This document shows, piece after piece, positions 1 to 6,860 of a stretch of DNA of 19,420 nucleotides. Position 1 is the first letter of the stretch; each line of letters starts with the position of its first letter. The stretch is from the NCBI GenBank assembly GCA_964528535.1, contig CAZGSQ010000063.1:1-19420 (forward strand), written 5' to 3'. The stretch is from CAINVV01 sp964528535 (GTDB lineage Bacteria > Bacteroidota > Bacteroidia > Bacteroidales > Prolixibacteraceae). The position numbers and the translations under genes were made by a program. The notes under the pieces are model-generated. The model saw only the letters and a list, made by a program, of their open reading frames with translations. It ran no database searches and was not told the origin of the DNA.

Positions 1-45
1 GATAGCTTCAGGTGACTGGAGTTCAGACGTGTGCTCTTCCGATCT
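1..45. other. Residual Illumina TruSeq adapter (synthetic, not genomic)
   Basis: Bases 12-45 match the 34-base TruSeq read-2 primer site, beginning GTGACTGGAGTTCAG and ending GCTCTTCCGATCT. Bases 4-11 (AGCTTCAG) sit exactly where the 8-base i7 index belongs; their reverse complement CTGAAGCT is the index I know as D707. Bases 1-3 (GAT) match the last three bases of P7. The whole block is untrimmed library sequence at a contig end. It creates a false N-terminus (TGVQTCALPIS) if translated into the following gene. Confidence 0.98.
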
Positions 46-521
46 CCCTCCGAAATGCAAAAGTGATCGCCGTTGACATAGACGACCATAAATTGGAACT
101 GGCCAAGAAAATCGGAGCCGACTATTGCATCAATACCTTGACGACCAATCTCCATGAGGCTTTGCTTGAGATAACTGATGGCCACGGACCGGATGTTGTG
201 GTTGAAGCCGTCGGAAATCATATCACCTACCGGATGGCACTGGAAGAATCAGCCTTTGCATCCAGAGTTGTTTGCATCGGTTATGCAAAAGAGGATATTT
301 CTTTTGCTACCAAACTTTGGGTTCAGAAGGAAATCGACATTCTGGGTGCAAGGAATGCCACACCACGTGACTTTGAAGCCGTTGTCAGTTACCTCAAACA
401 ACGAATTTTTCCCTTAGAGGAGATGATTACCAACATCGTTCAACCCGAAGAGGTTTCCAGGGCATTTGAAGAATGGGCATCCAATCCCGCAAGAGTCATG
501 AAAATTTTAGTCCAATTTTAA
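46..521 (+). CDS. Zinc-type alcohol dehydrogenase (MDR family), C-terminal part only
   Basis: This is a 3' fragment of about 158 residues; the 5' end is lost at the contig edge and replaced by adapter. It shows the second half of a Rossmann fold: a beta strand ending VIAVDIDDHKLELAKKIGAD, where the acidic residue after the strand is typical of NAD+-preferring enzymes, then GPDVVVEAVGN, and a C-terminal helix pair ending RVMKILVQF. The stretch DILGARNATPRDFEAVV resembles the S/A-R-N-A segment of RspB/YjjN-type sugar-acid 5-dehydrogenases. The zinc-binding N-terminal domain cannot be inspected. Because two alpha-L-fucosidases follow 58 bp later on the same strand, a role in oxidising fucose or a related sugar acid is a reasonable inference, but the substrate is not determined by the sequence. 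Confidence 0.88.
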
Positions 522-579
522 ATATTTCTGTTACAAACAGTCAATGCTTTAACGCTATTGTCTTTCTGATACCAAACCA

Positions 580-1989
580 ATGAAACGCAGAGAACTTCTC
601 AAATCTACAGCCACAATTGCAGCAACTTCGATGATTCCGGATTGGGTGCAGGCAACTCAAAATGCTGTACCTAATTTGAATGAACCGCCCAACAACTTTA
701 AGGAGGTTATCCCCCGGTTTGGCGATGGACGTGACTGGTTCTTCGAAAGGCGTTACGGAATGTTTGTGCATTGGGGTCTTTACGCGATTCCGGGATGGCA
801 TGAGCAACATCAATGGCGGGCAAAAGTTCCAAGAGCCGAATACATGAAGCTTGCCGGGCATTGGAATCCGATCAGGTTCAATCCAGAAGAGTGGCTGGAT
901 CTGATGGAAGAAGCGGGCATGAAATACATCACGCTCACTACCAAACATCACGATGGGTTTTGTTTGTGGGACACTAAACAAACTTCCTTCAACACAATGA
1001 ATACTCCCTACAAAAAGGACGTTGTGGGATTGTTGGCCGATGCCTGTCACAAAAGAAATATGCCGTTTTGCCTCTATTATTCGATTGCCGATTGGAACCA
1101 TCCCAACTACCCCAACCAGGGTCGCCACCATGAACTGCCTCCCCAACCACAGGATTCCCCCGACTGGGATAAATACATGCATTTTCTAAAAGAACAAGTG
1201 CGTGAACTTTGCTCCAATTATGGCGAGATTAACGGATTCTGGTGGGACATGAACGTTCCCGTCTGCAAAGATCCTACCGTGAATGCCATGATCCGAAAAC
1301 TGCAGCCGAAGGCAGTCATCAACAACCGTGGGTTCGATGAGGGCGATTTTGGTACCCCGGAAAGGGACTATGATAATCCGGCTGCGGACGCCAAGGCTTT
1401 TGAGAAACCGGTTGAAGCCTGTCAATCGGTTGGAATGGAGAGCTGGGGATTCAAAAAGGATGAAGATTATTATGCCGACCGCCATCTGATCAGTAGTATT
1501 GACAAATACCTTGCCCGCGATGCCAACTATTTGCTGAACGTAGGACCAACAGGTGAGGGAATTATTCCCGTTGAGTCGGCAGCCATCCTTCGACGCATTG
1601 GAAAATGGAAATCTGCAGTAGACGAATCACTTGTCAGGATACTTCCTGATTCCGATCTACTGAGTATTCCAGGAGTTTTTGTTACAAAAAAGGATCAGAC
1701 CATTTTCATTCATCTTAACAAGATGCCTGTTGGAGATGGAGTAAAATTGAAACCCATCAATGTTCTGCCGGTCAGAGCAACCTTGTTGAATACGCATAAG
1801 GAAATCGATTGTGAAGTGAATTTGTCCCCAAGCGACCATGCATCCCAACAACCTTACCTGCGCCTGAGGAACCTTCCTGTGAATGAATTATGCAACACAG
1901 TACTGGTGGCAAAGCTCGAATTTAACAGACCATTGGAGGAGATCATCCAACCAAAAAAAATGGAGATAAATATTGAATTAACCAAATAG
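580..1989 (+). CDS. Alpha-L-fucosidase, GH29, with Tat-like signal
   Basis: The 469-residue protein hydrolyses terminal alpha-L-fucose from glycans (GH29, retaining mechanism). The N-terminus MKRRELLKSTATIAATSMIP carries a twin-arginine motif (R3-R4-x-L-L-K) and a short hydrophobic segment, so export by Tat to the periplasm is likely. Family motifs appear in order: HWG at 64-66, TKHHDGF at 121-127, FWWDMN at 220-225 with Asp223 as the probable nucleophile, INNRG at 247-251, and VEACQSVGMESWGF at 278-291, where Glu279 lies at the usual general-acid position of the WETC-like motif. LLNVGPTGEG at 318-327 ends the barrel and a C-terminal beta domain follows. It starts 58 bp after the dehydrogenase and ends 7 bp before a second GH29 gene, so the three genes are probably one transcript. 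No clear RBS is present, which is normal for the phylum. Confidence 0.95.
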   Translation: MKRRELLKSTATIAATSMIPDWVQATQNAVPNLNEPPNNFKEVIPRFGDGRDWFFERRYGMFVHWGLYAIPGWHEQHQWRAKVPRAEYMKLAGHWNPIRFNPEEWLDLMEEAGMKYITLTTKHHDGFCLWDTKQTSFNTMNTPYKKDVVGLLADACHKRNMPFCLYYSIADWNHPNYPNQGRHHELPPQPQDSPDWDKYMHFLKEQVRELCSNYGEINGFWWDMNVPVCKDPTVNAMIRKLQPKAVINNRGFDEGDFGTPERDYDNPAADAKAFEKPVEACQSVGMESWGFKKDEDYYADRHLISSIDKYLARDANYLLNVGPTGEGIIPVESAAILRRIGKWKSAVDESLVRILPDSDLLSIPGVFVTKKDQTIFIHLNKMPVGDGVKLKPINVLPVRATLLNTHKEIDCEVNLSPSDHASQQPYLRLRNLPVNELCNTVLVAKLEFNRPLEEIIQPKKMEINIELTK

Positions 1990-1996
1990 CAAAAAC

Positions 1997-3547
1997 ATGA
2001 AAAGAAAAATTTGTTCACTGACAAGTCTGGTTCTATTGACCATCCTATTTAGCCTGATGACAACCCTGCAGTTGCAAGCCCAGAAATTTGAGCCTACACT
2101 CGAATCTTTCAAACAATACAAATATCCTGAGTGGTTCCGCAACGCCAAATTTGGAATATGGGCGCATTGGGGGCCTCAGGCGGTTCCCCGCCAAGGTGAC
2201 TGGTATGCGCGCAAAATGTATGAATCTGATATCAAGGATAGAAAGACCAATCTTCCAACCGGGAAACCCAGCAAAGAATATCTCTACCATCTTGAACATT
2301 ATGGTCATCCTTCCACTTTTGGTTACAAGGAAATCATCGGCTTGTGGAAAGCAGAGAAATGGAATCCTGAACAACTGATGAAATTGTACAAGAAGGTCGG
2401 TGCCAAATATTTTGTCAGCATGGGAACCCATCATGATAATTTCTTCCTCTGGAACTCTAAAATTCACAAATGGAACGCGGTAAACATGGGACCAAAGAAA
2501 GATGTGGTAGGTTTGTGGCAAAAGGCTGCAAGAAGTGAAGGACTTCGTTTTGGGGTTTCCGAACATCTGGGGGCCAGTTACACTTGGTTTCAACCAAGTC
2601 ACGGGTCAGATACAAGCGGACCTAAGGCAGGTATTCCTTACGATGGGGCAAACCCTGAATTTCAGGATCTTTACCATCCGAAAACCGCTGCAGATGATTT
2701 CGACTGGCTGACTAAAAATCCTGAAAATCAGAAAGACTGGCTTGCCAACATCACTGAGCTGATCGATATGTACCATCCCGATCTCTTGTATTCTGACAGT
2801 GAACTACCTTTCGGTGAGGTGGGAAGAACCATGTTGGCGCATTATTACAACCAGGATATCACCAAAAATGGCGGAAAGTTGGAAGCAGTTTACAATTGCA
2901 AAATGAAAGCCTCCGAAGGTCGCTGGGTACAGGATCTTGAGCGCGGTGCAATGGATTCAATCAGTCCCTATCCGTGGCAAACAGATACATCGATTGGAGA
3001 CTGGTACTACCGCACCGGACAGAAGTACATGACCGGAGTTCAGGTAATACAGATGTTGGTAGACATTGTCAGCAAGAATGGTAACTTGTTGCTCAATGTC
3101 GTTCAGACTCCCGAGGGAGATCTTGAGCCTGATGTGATGAATATTTTAAATGACATAGCTGCCTGGACTCCAGCCAATGGAGAGGCGATTTATGGTACCC
3201 GTCCCTGGAAGATCTACGGCGAAGGACCAACTACACTCAAGAACCAGGAAAAGGGCAGATTTGGCGGTGTGAAAGATGTAAGACCATATGGAGCTTCCGA
3301 TATCAGATTTACTCAAAAGGGAGACGCTTTGTATGCCTTTTGTATGAGCAAACCAGTGGAAGATATCAAAATTTCTTCGGTAGGAAAAAACTCCAAAGTC
3401 TCCGAAAAAAAGGTAAAATCAGTGACACTTCTGGGGAGCACTGAAAAGTTGAATTGGAAACAAGAAGCCGAAGCACTTGTGATCTCAAAGCCTCTAAAAT
3501 TGCCCGAATGGGAAGTATTAACTTTAAAGATTGAATTTGTAAAGTAG
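1997..3547 (+). CDS. Alpha-L-fucosidase, GH29 (second paralog)
   Basis: The 516-residue protein begins with a Sec signal peptide (KRK, a hydrophobic core, and likely cleavage near LQLQAQ at 25-30). GH29 features: FGIWAHWGPQAVP at 52-64, SMGTHHDNFFLW at 141-152, and DLLYSDSELPFGEVG at 262-276 with Asp267 the likely nucleophile. At 324-334 it reads PYPWQTDTSIG, so Gln328 occupies the place where many GH29 enzymes have Glu. NGNLLLNVVQTPEGDL marks the last barrel strand. The sequence is clearly different from the preceding GH29 (signal type, insertions, active-site motif), so the pair probably splits linkage specificities or compartments rather than being a recent duplication. The start lies 7 bp after the previous stop. 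Transcription probably ends at the palindrome immediately downstream. Confidence 0.94.
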   Translation: MKRKICSLTSLVLLTILFSLMTTLQLQAQKFEPTLESFKQYKYPEWFRNAKFGIWAHWGPQAVPRQGDWYARKMYESDIKDRKTNLPTGKPSKEYLYHLEHYGHPSTFGYKEIIGLWKAEKWNPEQLMKLYKKVGAKYFVSMGTHHDNFFLWNSKIHKWNAVNMGPKKDVVGLWQKAARSEGLRFGVSEHLGASYTWFQPSHGSDTSGPKAGIPYDGANPEFQDLYHPKTAADDFDWLTKNPENQKDWLANITELIDMYHPDLLYSDSELPFGEVGRTMLAHYYNQDITKNGGKLEAVYNCKMKASEGRWVQDLERGAMDSISPYPWQTDTSIGDWYYRTGQKYMTGVQVIQMLVDIVSKNGNLLLNVVQTPEGDLEPDVMNILNDIAAWTPANGEAIYGTRPWKIYGEGPTTLKNQEKGRFGGVKDVRPYGASDIRFTQKGDALYAFCMSKPVEDIKISSVGKNSKVSEKKVKSVTLLGSTEKLNWKQEAEALVISKPLKLPEWEVLTLKIEFVK

Positions 3548-3549
3548 GG

Positions 3550-3614
3550 AATTTGATGCAAAGATAAAACGGTTTCAGTTTTTAACTGAAACCGTTTTAT
3601 CTTTGCATCAAATT
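3550..3614. terminator. Perfect 65-bp palindrome (31-bp arms, 3-nt loop)
   Basis: Bases 3550-3580 and 3584-3614 are exact reverse complements separated by TTT at 3581-3583. The left arm starts three bases after the fucosidase stop codon; the right arm ends seven bases before the nitroreductase ATG. A hairpin this stable directly after a stop would end transcription from either side. No separate U-run follows, but T runs lie inside the structure. The right arm also holds the -7 promoter box for the next gene, and its mirror copy lies in the left arm. Terminator function is inferred; the symmetry is directly visible. Confidence 0.85.
3598..3606 (+). promoter_or_regulatory. Bacteroidota -7 box (TATCTTTGC) for the nitroreductase operon
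   Basis: TATCTTTGC fits the TAnnTTTG consensus of the primary sigma factor in this phylum. It ends 15 bases before the ATG at 3622, implying a leader of only about ten bases. No convincing -33 TTG is seen at the usual distance. The box lies wholly inside the right arm of the palindrome. Confidence 0.6.
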
Positions 3615-3621
3615 TGTATTT

Positions 3622-4374
3622 ATGCTGGATACCTTATTGCATCACCGTTCCATTCGAAAGTATACGACTGAGGACCTTACAGATAAAATGCTGAACAAGA
3701 TCCTCGAAGCAGGTTGCCGGGCTTCGACAACGGGCAATATGCAGGTTTACAGTATAGTTGTAAACCGTGATACCGAAATGAAAAGGAGACTGGCCGGTTG
3801 CCATTTCAACCAGCCGATGGTTGAGAATGCACCTGTAGTGCTTACCTTCTGCGCCGACTTTAATCGTTTCAACAAATGGTGCCGGCAAAGCAATGCGGAT
3901 CCCGGTTATGACAATTTCCTGTCCTTTTTTACCGCAGCCATTGATGCTTTACTTGTCGCTCAAAATGTGTGTGTAGCCGCTGAAAGTGAAGGACTCGGCA
4001 TATGTTACCTGGGAACAACCACCTATCTGGCAGGCAAAATTATTGATGTCCTTCAATTGCCCACCGGTGTCGTTCCGGTGACAACGGTTACGCTCGGGTG
4101 GCCAGGTGAGGATCCACCGCAGTTAGATCGGTTACCCATGCAAGCCATTGTTCACAAAGAGACTTACCAGGATTACTCTCCTTCCGAAATTGTAAAGTAT
4201 TATTCAACCAAAGAAGCTCTGCCGGAGAACCTTCAATTCGTTGAGGAAAACAACAAGGAAACTCTCTCCCAGGTATTTACAGAAGTACGCTACAAAAAGA
4301 GTGACAGCATTGTATTTTCTAAAATGCTTCTGGAGGTCTTAAACCAACAAGGATTTATGAATCAGCCACAATGA
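3622..4374 (+). CDS. Nitroreductase-family flavin oxidoreductase (NfsA-like)
   Basis: The 250-residue protein belongs to the FMN-dependent nitroreductase fold, reducing nitroaromatics, quinones or flavins with NAD(P)H. The N-terminal HHRSIRKYTTEDL (7-19) is the family's FMN-phosphate binding segment. ASTTGNMQVYSIVVN and GLGICYLGTTTYL are the flavin-contact strands. The C-terminal region beyond LGWPGEDPP is longer than in minimal members, similar to NfsA-type enzymes. The start is supported by the -7 box just upstream. The stop codon overlaps the next ATG (ATGA), so it is translationally coupled to the LPS-kinase-like gene although no functional link is obvious. The natural substrate cannot be told from sequence. 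Confidence 0.9.
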   Translation: MLDTLLHHRSIRKYTTEDLTDKMLNKILEAGCRASTTGNMQVYSIVVNRDTEMKRRLAGCHFNQPMVENAPVVLTFCADFNRFNKWCRQSNADPGYDNFLSFFTAAIDALLVAQNVCVAAESEGLGICYLGTTTYLAGKIIDVLQLPTGVVPVTTVTLGWPGEDPPQLDRLPMQAIVHKETYQDYSPSEIVKYYSTKEALPENLQFVEENNKETLSQVFTEVRYKKSDSIVFSKMLLEVLNQQGFMNQPQ

Positions 4375-5141
4375 TATTTACGAAGATTAAATACACGATC
4401 ACTCCAGGATTCGAAATTCTCGAAGATTGGATTGAGCATCTGCCAACAACTTTCGGAGAAACGGGACAATCTATCTTCAAGGAAAGGAATGAGGTGAAAA
4501 TTTTCAACATCTCTAACTACGAATTGAATGTTAAGGCTTTTAAAATTCCCAACCGGATCAACAGATTTGCCTACATTTACCTTCGTGGATCCAAAGCGGC
4601 GAGGTCCTTTCGCAATGCAAATCGATTGCTGGAAGCAGGTGCCAATACACCACAACCGGTGGCCTATATCGAATGCCTCAATGGTGGATTGTTGACAGAT
4701 AGCTATTATATCTCCCTTAATTTCAGGAATGATTTTAACCTGCACAGTGTATTCTGGAACCAGGTGGAAGATAAAGAAAATATCCTTCAACAGTGGGTGC
4801 GCTTCACCAGGACGTATTTACATCAGCAAGGCATCTACCATTTGGATTATTCCCCTGGAAACGTATTGGTTCGAAAAGTTGGAAATACTTATGAATTCTG
4901 CGTGATTGATCTTAACAGGATGAAATTTATGCCTGTTGATTTCGAGAAAGGGATTATGAACTTTCGTCAGCTACACGCGGATGATGAGACAATTGGGCTG
5001 ATTGCCACTGAATATGCCACACTCAGCGGAGAACCAGTTGCAAAAGCCATTGAGCTACTGTCTAAATACGACAAGAGCAACAAGGCTTTCCGAAGGAGAA
5101 AGGCCAAGCTGAAGAGGTGGTTGACAGGAAAGAAAGAATAA
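4371..5141 (+). CDS. Lipopolysaccharide kinase-like protein (InaA/KdkA/RfaP family)
   Basis: The 256-residue protein has the core of a small eukaryotic-like kinase fold used to phosphorylate Kdo or heptose in the LPS inner core at the cytoplasmic face of the inner membrane. Visible elements are NVKAFKIP at 53-60 with Lys55 as candidate ATP lysine, the catalytic loop HLDYSPGNVLV at 157-167 (Asp159, Asn164), and the metal-binding VIDLNRM at 178-184 (Asp180, in place of DFG). The C-terminus is strongly basic (RRRKAKLKRW), fitting membrane or LPS contact. It starts in a 4-bp ATGA overlap with the nitroreductase. Facing it across 132 bp is a GT9 glycosyltransferase, which supports a role in LPS core. 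Substrate (Kdo or heptose) is unresolved. Confidence 0.85.
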   Translation: MIFTKIKYTITPGFEILEDWIEHLPTTFGETGQSIFKERNEVKIFNISNYELNVKAFKIPNRINRFAYIYLRGSKAARSFRNANRLLEAGANTPQPVAYIECLNGGLLTDSYYISLNFRNDFNLHSVFWNQVEDKENILQQWVRFTRTYLHQQGIYHLDYSPGNVLVRKVGNTYEFCVIDLNRMKFMPVDFEKGIMNFRQLHADDETIGLIATEYATLSGEPVAKAIELLSKYDKSNKAFRRRKAKLKRWLTGKKE

Positions 5142-5273
5142 ATCAAGGGAAAAGCAAAAAGGGAAAAGGAAAAAGTGATGGACTCCGGGATTGGGGGGTT
5201 ATATTTAAGAGATAGAAGTGATGAGTTTGGAGTTGGGCAGAGGGGAGAAGCAGGTTTGCGGAAGAGAGCTATC

Positions 5274-6344
5274 CTATTCGGCAATTTTCGGCTTCGGTTG
5301 TAGAACCTCCAGTTTGACAAGTTGGTTGTAAAGATCTGCGGCCTTGATCAGATCCATGCACTTGAGTGTTGGATGGATGCATGGTTTACCCCCAAAAACG
5401 GAACAAGGCCGGCAGGACAAGACTCCTTCGGGCGGTTGTATATGGTATTCTGCAGGTTGGTCAATGGCAGAGAACCCGAATGCGGGGTGTGTCCCCCCCC
5501 AAACGGAGATAGTTCGGATTCCCGAAAGCGAGGCAAGGTGCATGTTTGAGGAGTCCATGGCAATCATCAGATCCAGCATGCGTATCATCGCAATCTCCTC
5601 CGAAAGGGTAAATTTTCCGGCAACCATATGAATGTTATCGCTATGCGCTTCGAGCTGTTTGAGCAATTTTAACTCTTTCTCGCCACCTCCAAAGAGAAAA
5701 AAAACTACCTTATGGTGCTGGTTTATGAGCGTTACCAGCTCTTTGAAATTTTCAATTCCCCAGATTTTAGGTGCAGTATTGGCGAACGGGGATAGGCCAA
5801 TCTTCAGATATCCTTTTTCAGGAATCTTCCCCAACAAATAACTGCGTGCACTCTGAAATGCCTCGGTAGCATAGTCAATATATGGTGCCTTTCCAATTCT
5901 TGCTTCTATCCCAGCTCTCACAAAAGTGTCAGCATACCGCTGGATGGAGTGTTTGAGAAAAGTAATTTTTTTTGTGCGAATAATGAATCTTTTTTCTCCT
6001 CTGCCTTTGTCTATCGAATATACCGGAACGCCACTTAACCGGAAAAAAGCAGAGACCAACTTTGTGCGCAAAACGGCATGTAAGTCAACAACTTCCCCGA
6101 AAGGCCCCATTTTCTTCAAGTCGCGGTAAAGCCTGTAAAGTCCGAAAAGCCCTTTGTGTTTCCCTTCTAACTTTGGGAAATAAAGTTTTAAACGCGGAAT
6201 ACCGAAGAAAAATGGGGCAAAGAACGGTCTCGTCACCAAGGTAATTTGAAGATCTCCATTGGTCTCCAATACCTTGCGAATGACGGGAACAGTCAAGGCC
6301 ACATCGCCCATGGCAGACAATCGAAAGACAAGTATTTTCTTCAT
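5274..6344 (-). CDS. Glycosyltransferase family 9 (ADP-heptose:LPS heptosyltransferase-like)
   Basis: The 356-residue protein has the two Rossmann-like halves of GT-B GT9 enzymes that add heptose to the LPS core. The N-terminal ILVFRLSAMGDVALTVPVI (4-22) is the hallmark acceptor-side motif. KIGLSPFANTAPKIWGIENF (181-200) opens the donor-binding half, and AMDSSNMHLASLSGIRTISVW (262-282) carries the family's D-S/T-G-x-x-H-like motif, here as DSSNMHLAS. The tail holds four cysteines (311, 314, 322, 329), common in Bacteroidota members. Trp282-Gly283-Gly284 are encoded by a run of eight G (C8 at 5493-5500 on the plus strand). The gene converges with the LPS-kinase-like gene. Heptose as donor is inferred from the family. 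Confidence 0.92.
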   Translation of the reverse strand: MKKILVFRLSAMGDVALTVPVIRKVLETNGDLQITLVTRPFFAPFFFGIPRLKLYFPKLEGKHKGLFGLYRLYRDLKKMGPFGEVVDLHAVLRTKLVSAFFRLSGVPVYSIDKGRGEKRFIIRTKKITFLKHSIQRYADTFVRAGIEARIGKAPYIDYATEAFQSARSYLLGKIPEKGYLKIGLSPFANTAPKIWGIENFKELVTLINQHHKVVFFLFGGGEKELKLLKQLEAHSDNIHMVAGKFTLSEEIAMIRMLDLMIAMDSSNMHLASLSGIRTISVWGGTHPAFGFSAIDQPAEYHIQPPEGVLSCRPCSVFGGKPCIHPTLKCMDLIKAADLYNQLVKLEVLQPKPKIAE

Positions 6345-6372
6345 TCAAATTGACTAAATTGACTTAAGTTGG

Positions 6373-6413
6373 AAGTACCTTGAATCCCAGGTACTTTACG
6401 TACTTTAAGTACG
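6373..6413. repeat. GTAC-rich double palindrome
   Basis: Two adjacent inverted repeats lie in the 89-bp gap between the GT9 and DUF6165 genes. The first is AAGTACCT (6373-6380) with AGGTACTT (6389-6396) around an 8-nt loop. The second is CGTACTT (6399-6405) with AAGTACG (6407-6413) around a single T. The motif AAGTAC or its complement recurs four times in about 40 bp. It may be the terminator of the DUF6165 transcript or a protein-binding site upstream of GT9; the sequence does not decide between them. Confidence 0.7.
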
Positions 6414-6433
6414 CCAAGTGCTTTAGTCACTTC

Positions 6434-6808
6434 TTATTTGTACTCTTCGTAACTCTTCTCTTCGAAAAGTTTGGAGCCTGTGAGCTCGTTGATTTTACGT
6501 TTCACATCCGACCGATCGTCATTGATAAAGTAGACAGAACGGGCGGTCTGTATGAAATCATCACCGAAATCCCTTGCACGTTCAAGGTCACGGATGTGGT
6601 CTTCAATAGCCCACAAACGTGTATTGATTTCATACAGTTGTCGGTACAGGGGATGAGATTTATCCAAAATGGTGCGCAGCGCCTGATCGACAACCTCATA
6701 TTCATTTTTGAGGTTGGCCAGCTTTGCCTGGTCTTTTATTTTTTCAAGTTTGATTTCGATAATGGTAAGCTTATCGGCAATCTCTCCGTTGGATACTTCT
6801 ATCTTCAT
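6434..6808 (-). CDS. DUF6165 family protein
   Basis: The 124-residue protein has the pattern I know for DUF6165: MKIEVSNGEIADKLTIIEIK at the start, a helical middle, and the C-terminal signature LWAIEDHIRDLERARDFGD followed by ARSVYFINDDR and FEEKSYEEY. It is predicted to be a soluble, largely alpha-helical, charged protein. Members of this family are often found in surface-polysaccharide clusters; their biochemical role is not known to me. The frame stays open nine codons upstream to 6835, but the promoter-like TACTTTTGC lies between, so I chose the ATG at 6808. The neighbouring GT9 and LPS-kinase-like genes fit an LPS core context. Confidence 0.85.
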   Translation of the reverse strand: MKIEVSNGEIADKLTIIEIKLEKIKDQAKLANLKNEYEVVDQALRTILDKSHPLYRQLYEINTRLWAIEDHIRDLERARDFGDDFIQTARSVYFINDDRSDVKRKINELTGSKLFEEKSYEEYK

Positions 6809-6822
6809 GGTTGGAATTTTGG

Positions 6823-6831
6823 GCAAAAGTA
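6823..6831 (-). promoter_or_regulatory. -7 box (TACTTTTGC) for the DUF6165 gene
   Basis: Read on the minus strand, TACTTTTGC fits TAnnTTTG and ends 14 bases before the ATG at 6808, the same geometry as at 3598-3606 and 7741-7749. It suggests the DUF6165 gene is transcribed separately from the SDR gene upstream. No -33 element is obvious. Confidence 0.5.
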
Positions 6832-6860
6832 ACATTTATATCTTTTTCTCCCCAGCACCC

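Noticed and set aside
528..540. Terminator hairpin CTGTT-ACA-AACAG between the dehydrogenase and the first fucosidase
   Set aside because: The stem is only five weak pairs without a T-run, so read-through into the fucosidase is more likely.
541..1182. A 213-residue minus-strand open frame opposite the first fucosidase
   Set aside because: It lies wholly antisense to a clear GH29 gene with conserved catalytic motifs and has no plausible protein features.
5142..5273. A gene or regulatory RNA in the purine-rich gap between the convergent LPS genes
   Set aside because: The stretch is G/A-rich low-complexity sequence with no coding pattern and no stable hairpin that I can see.
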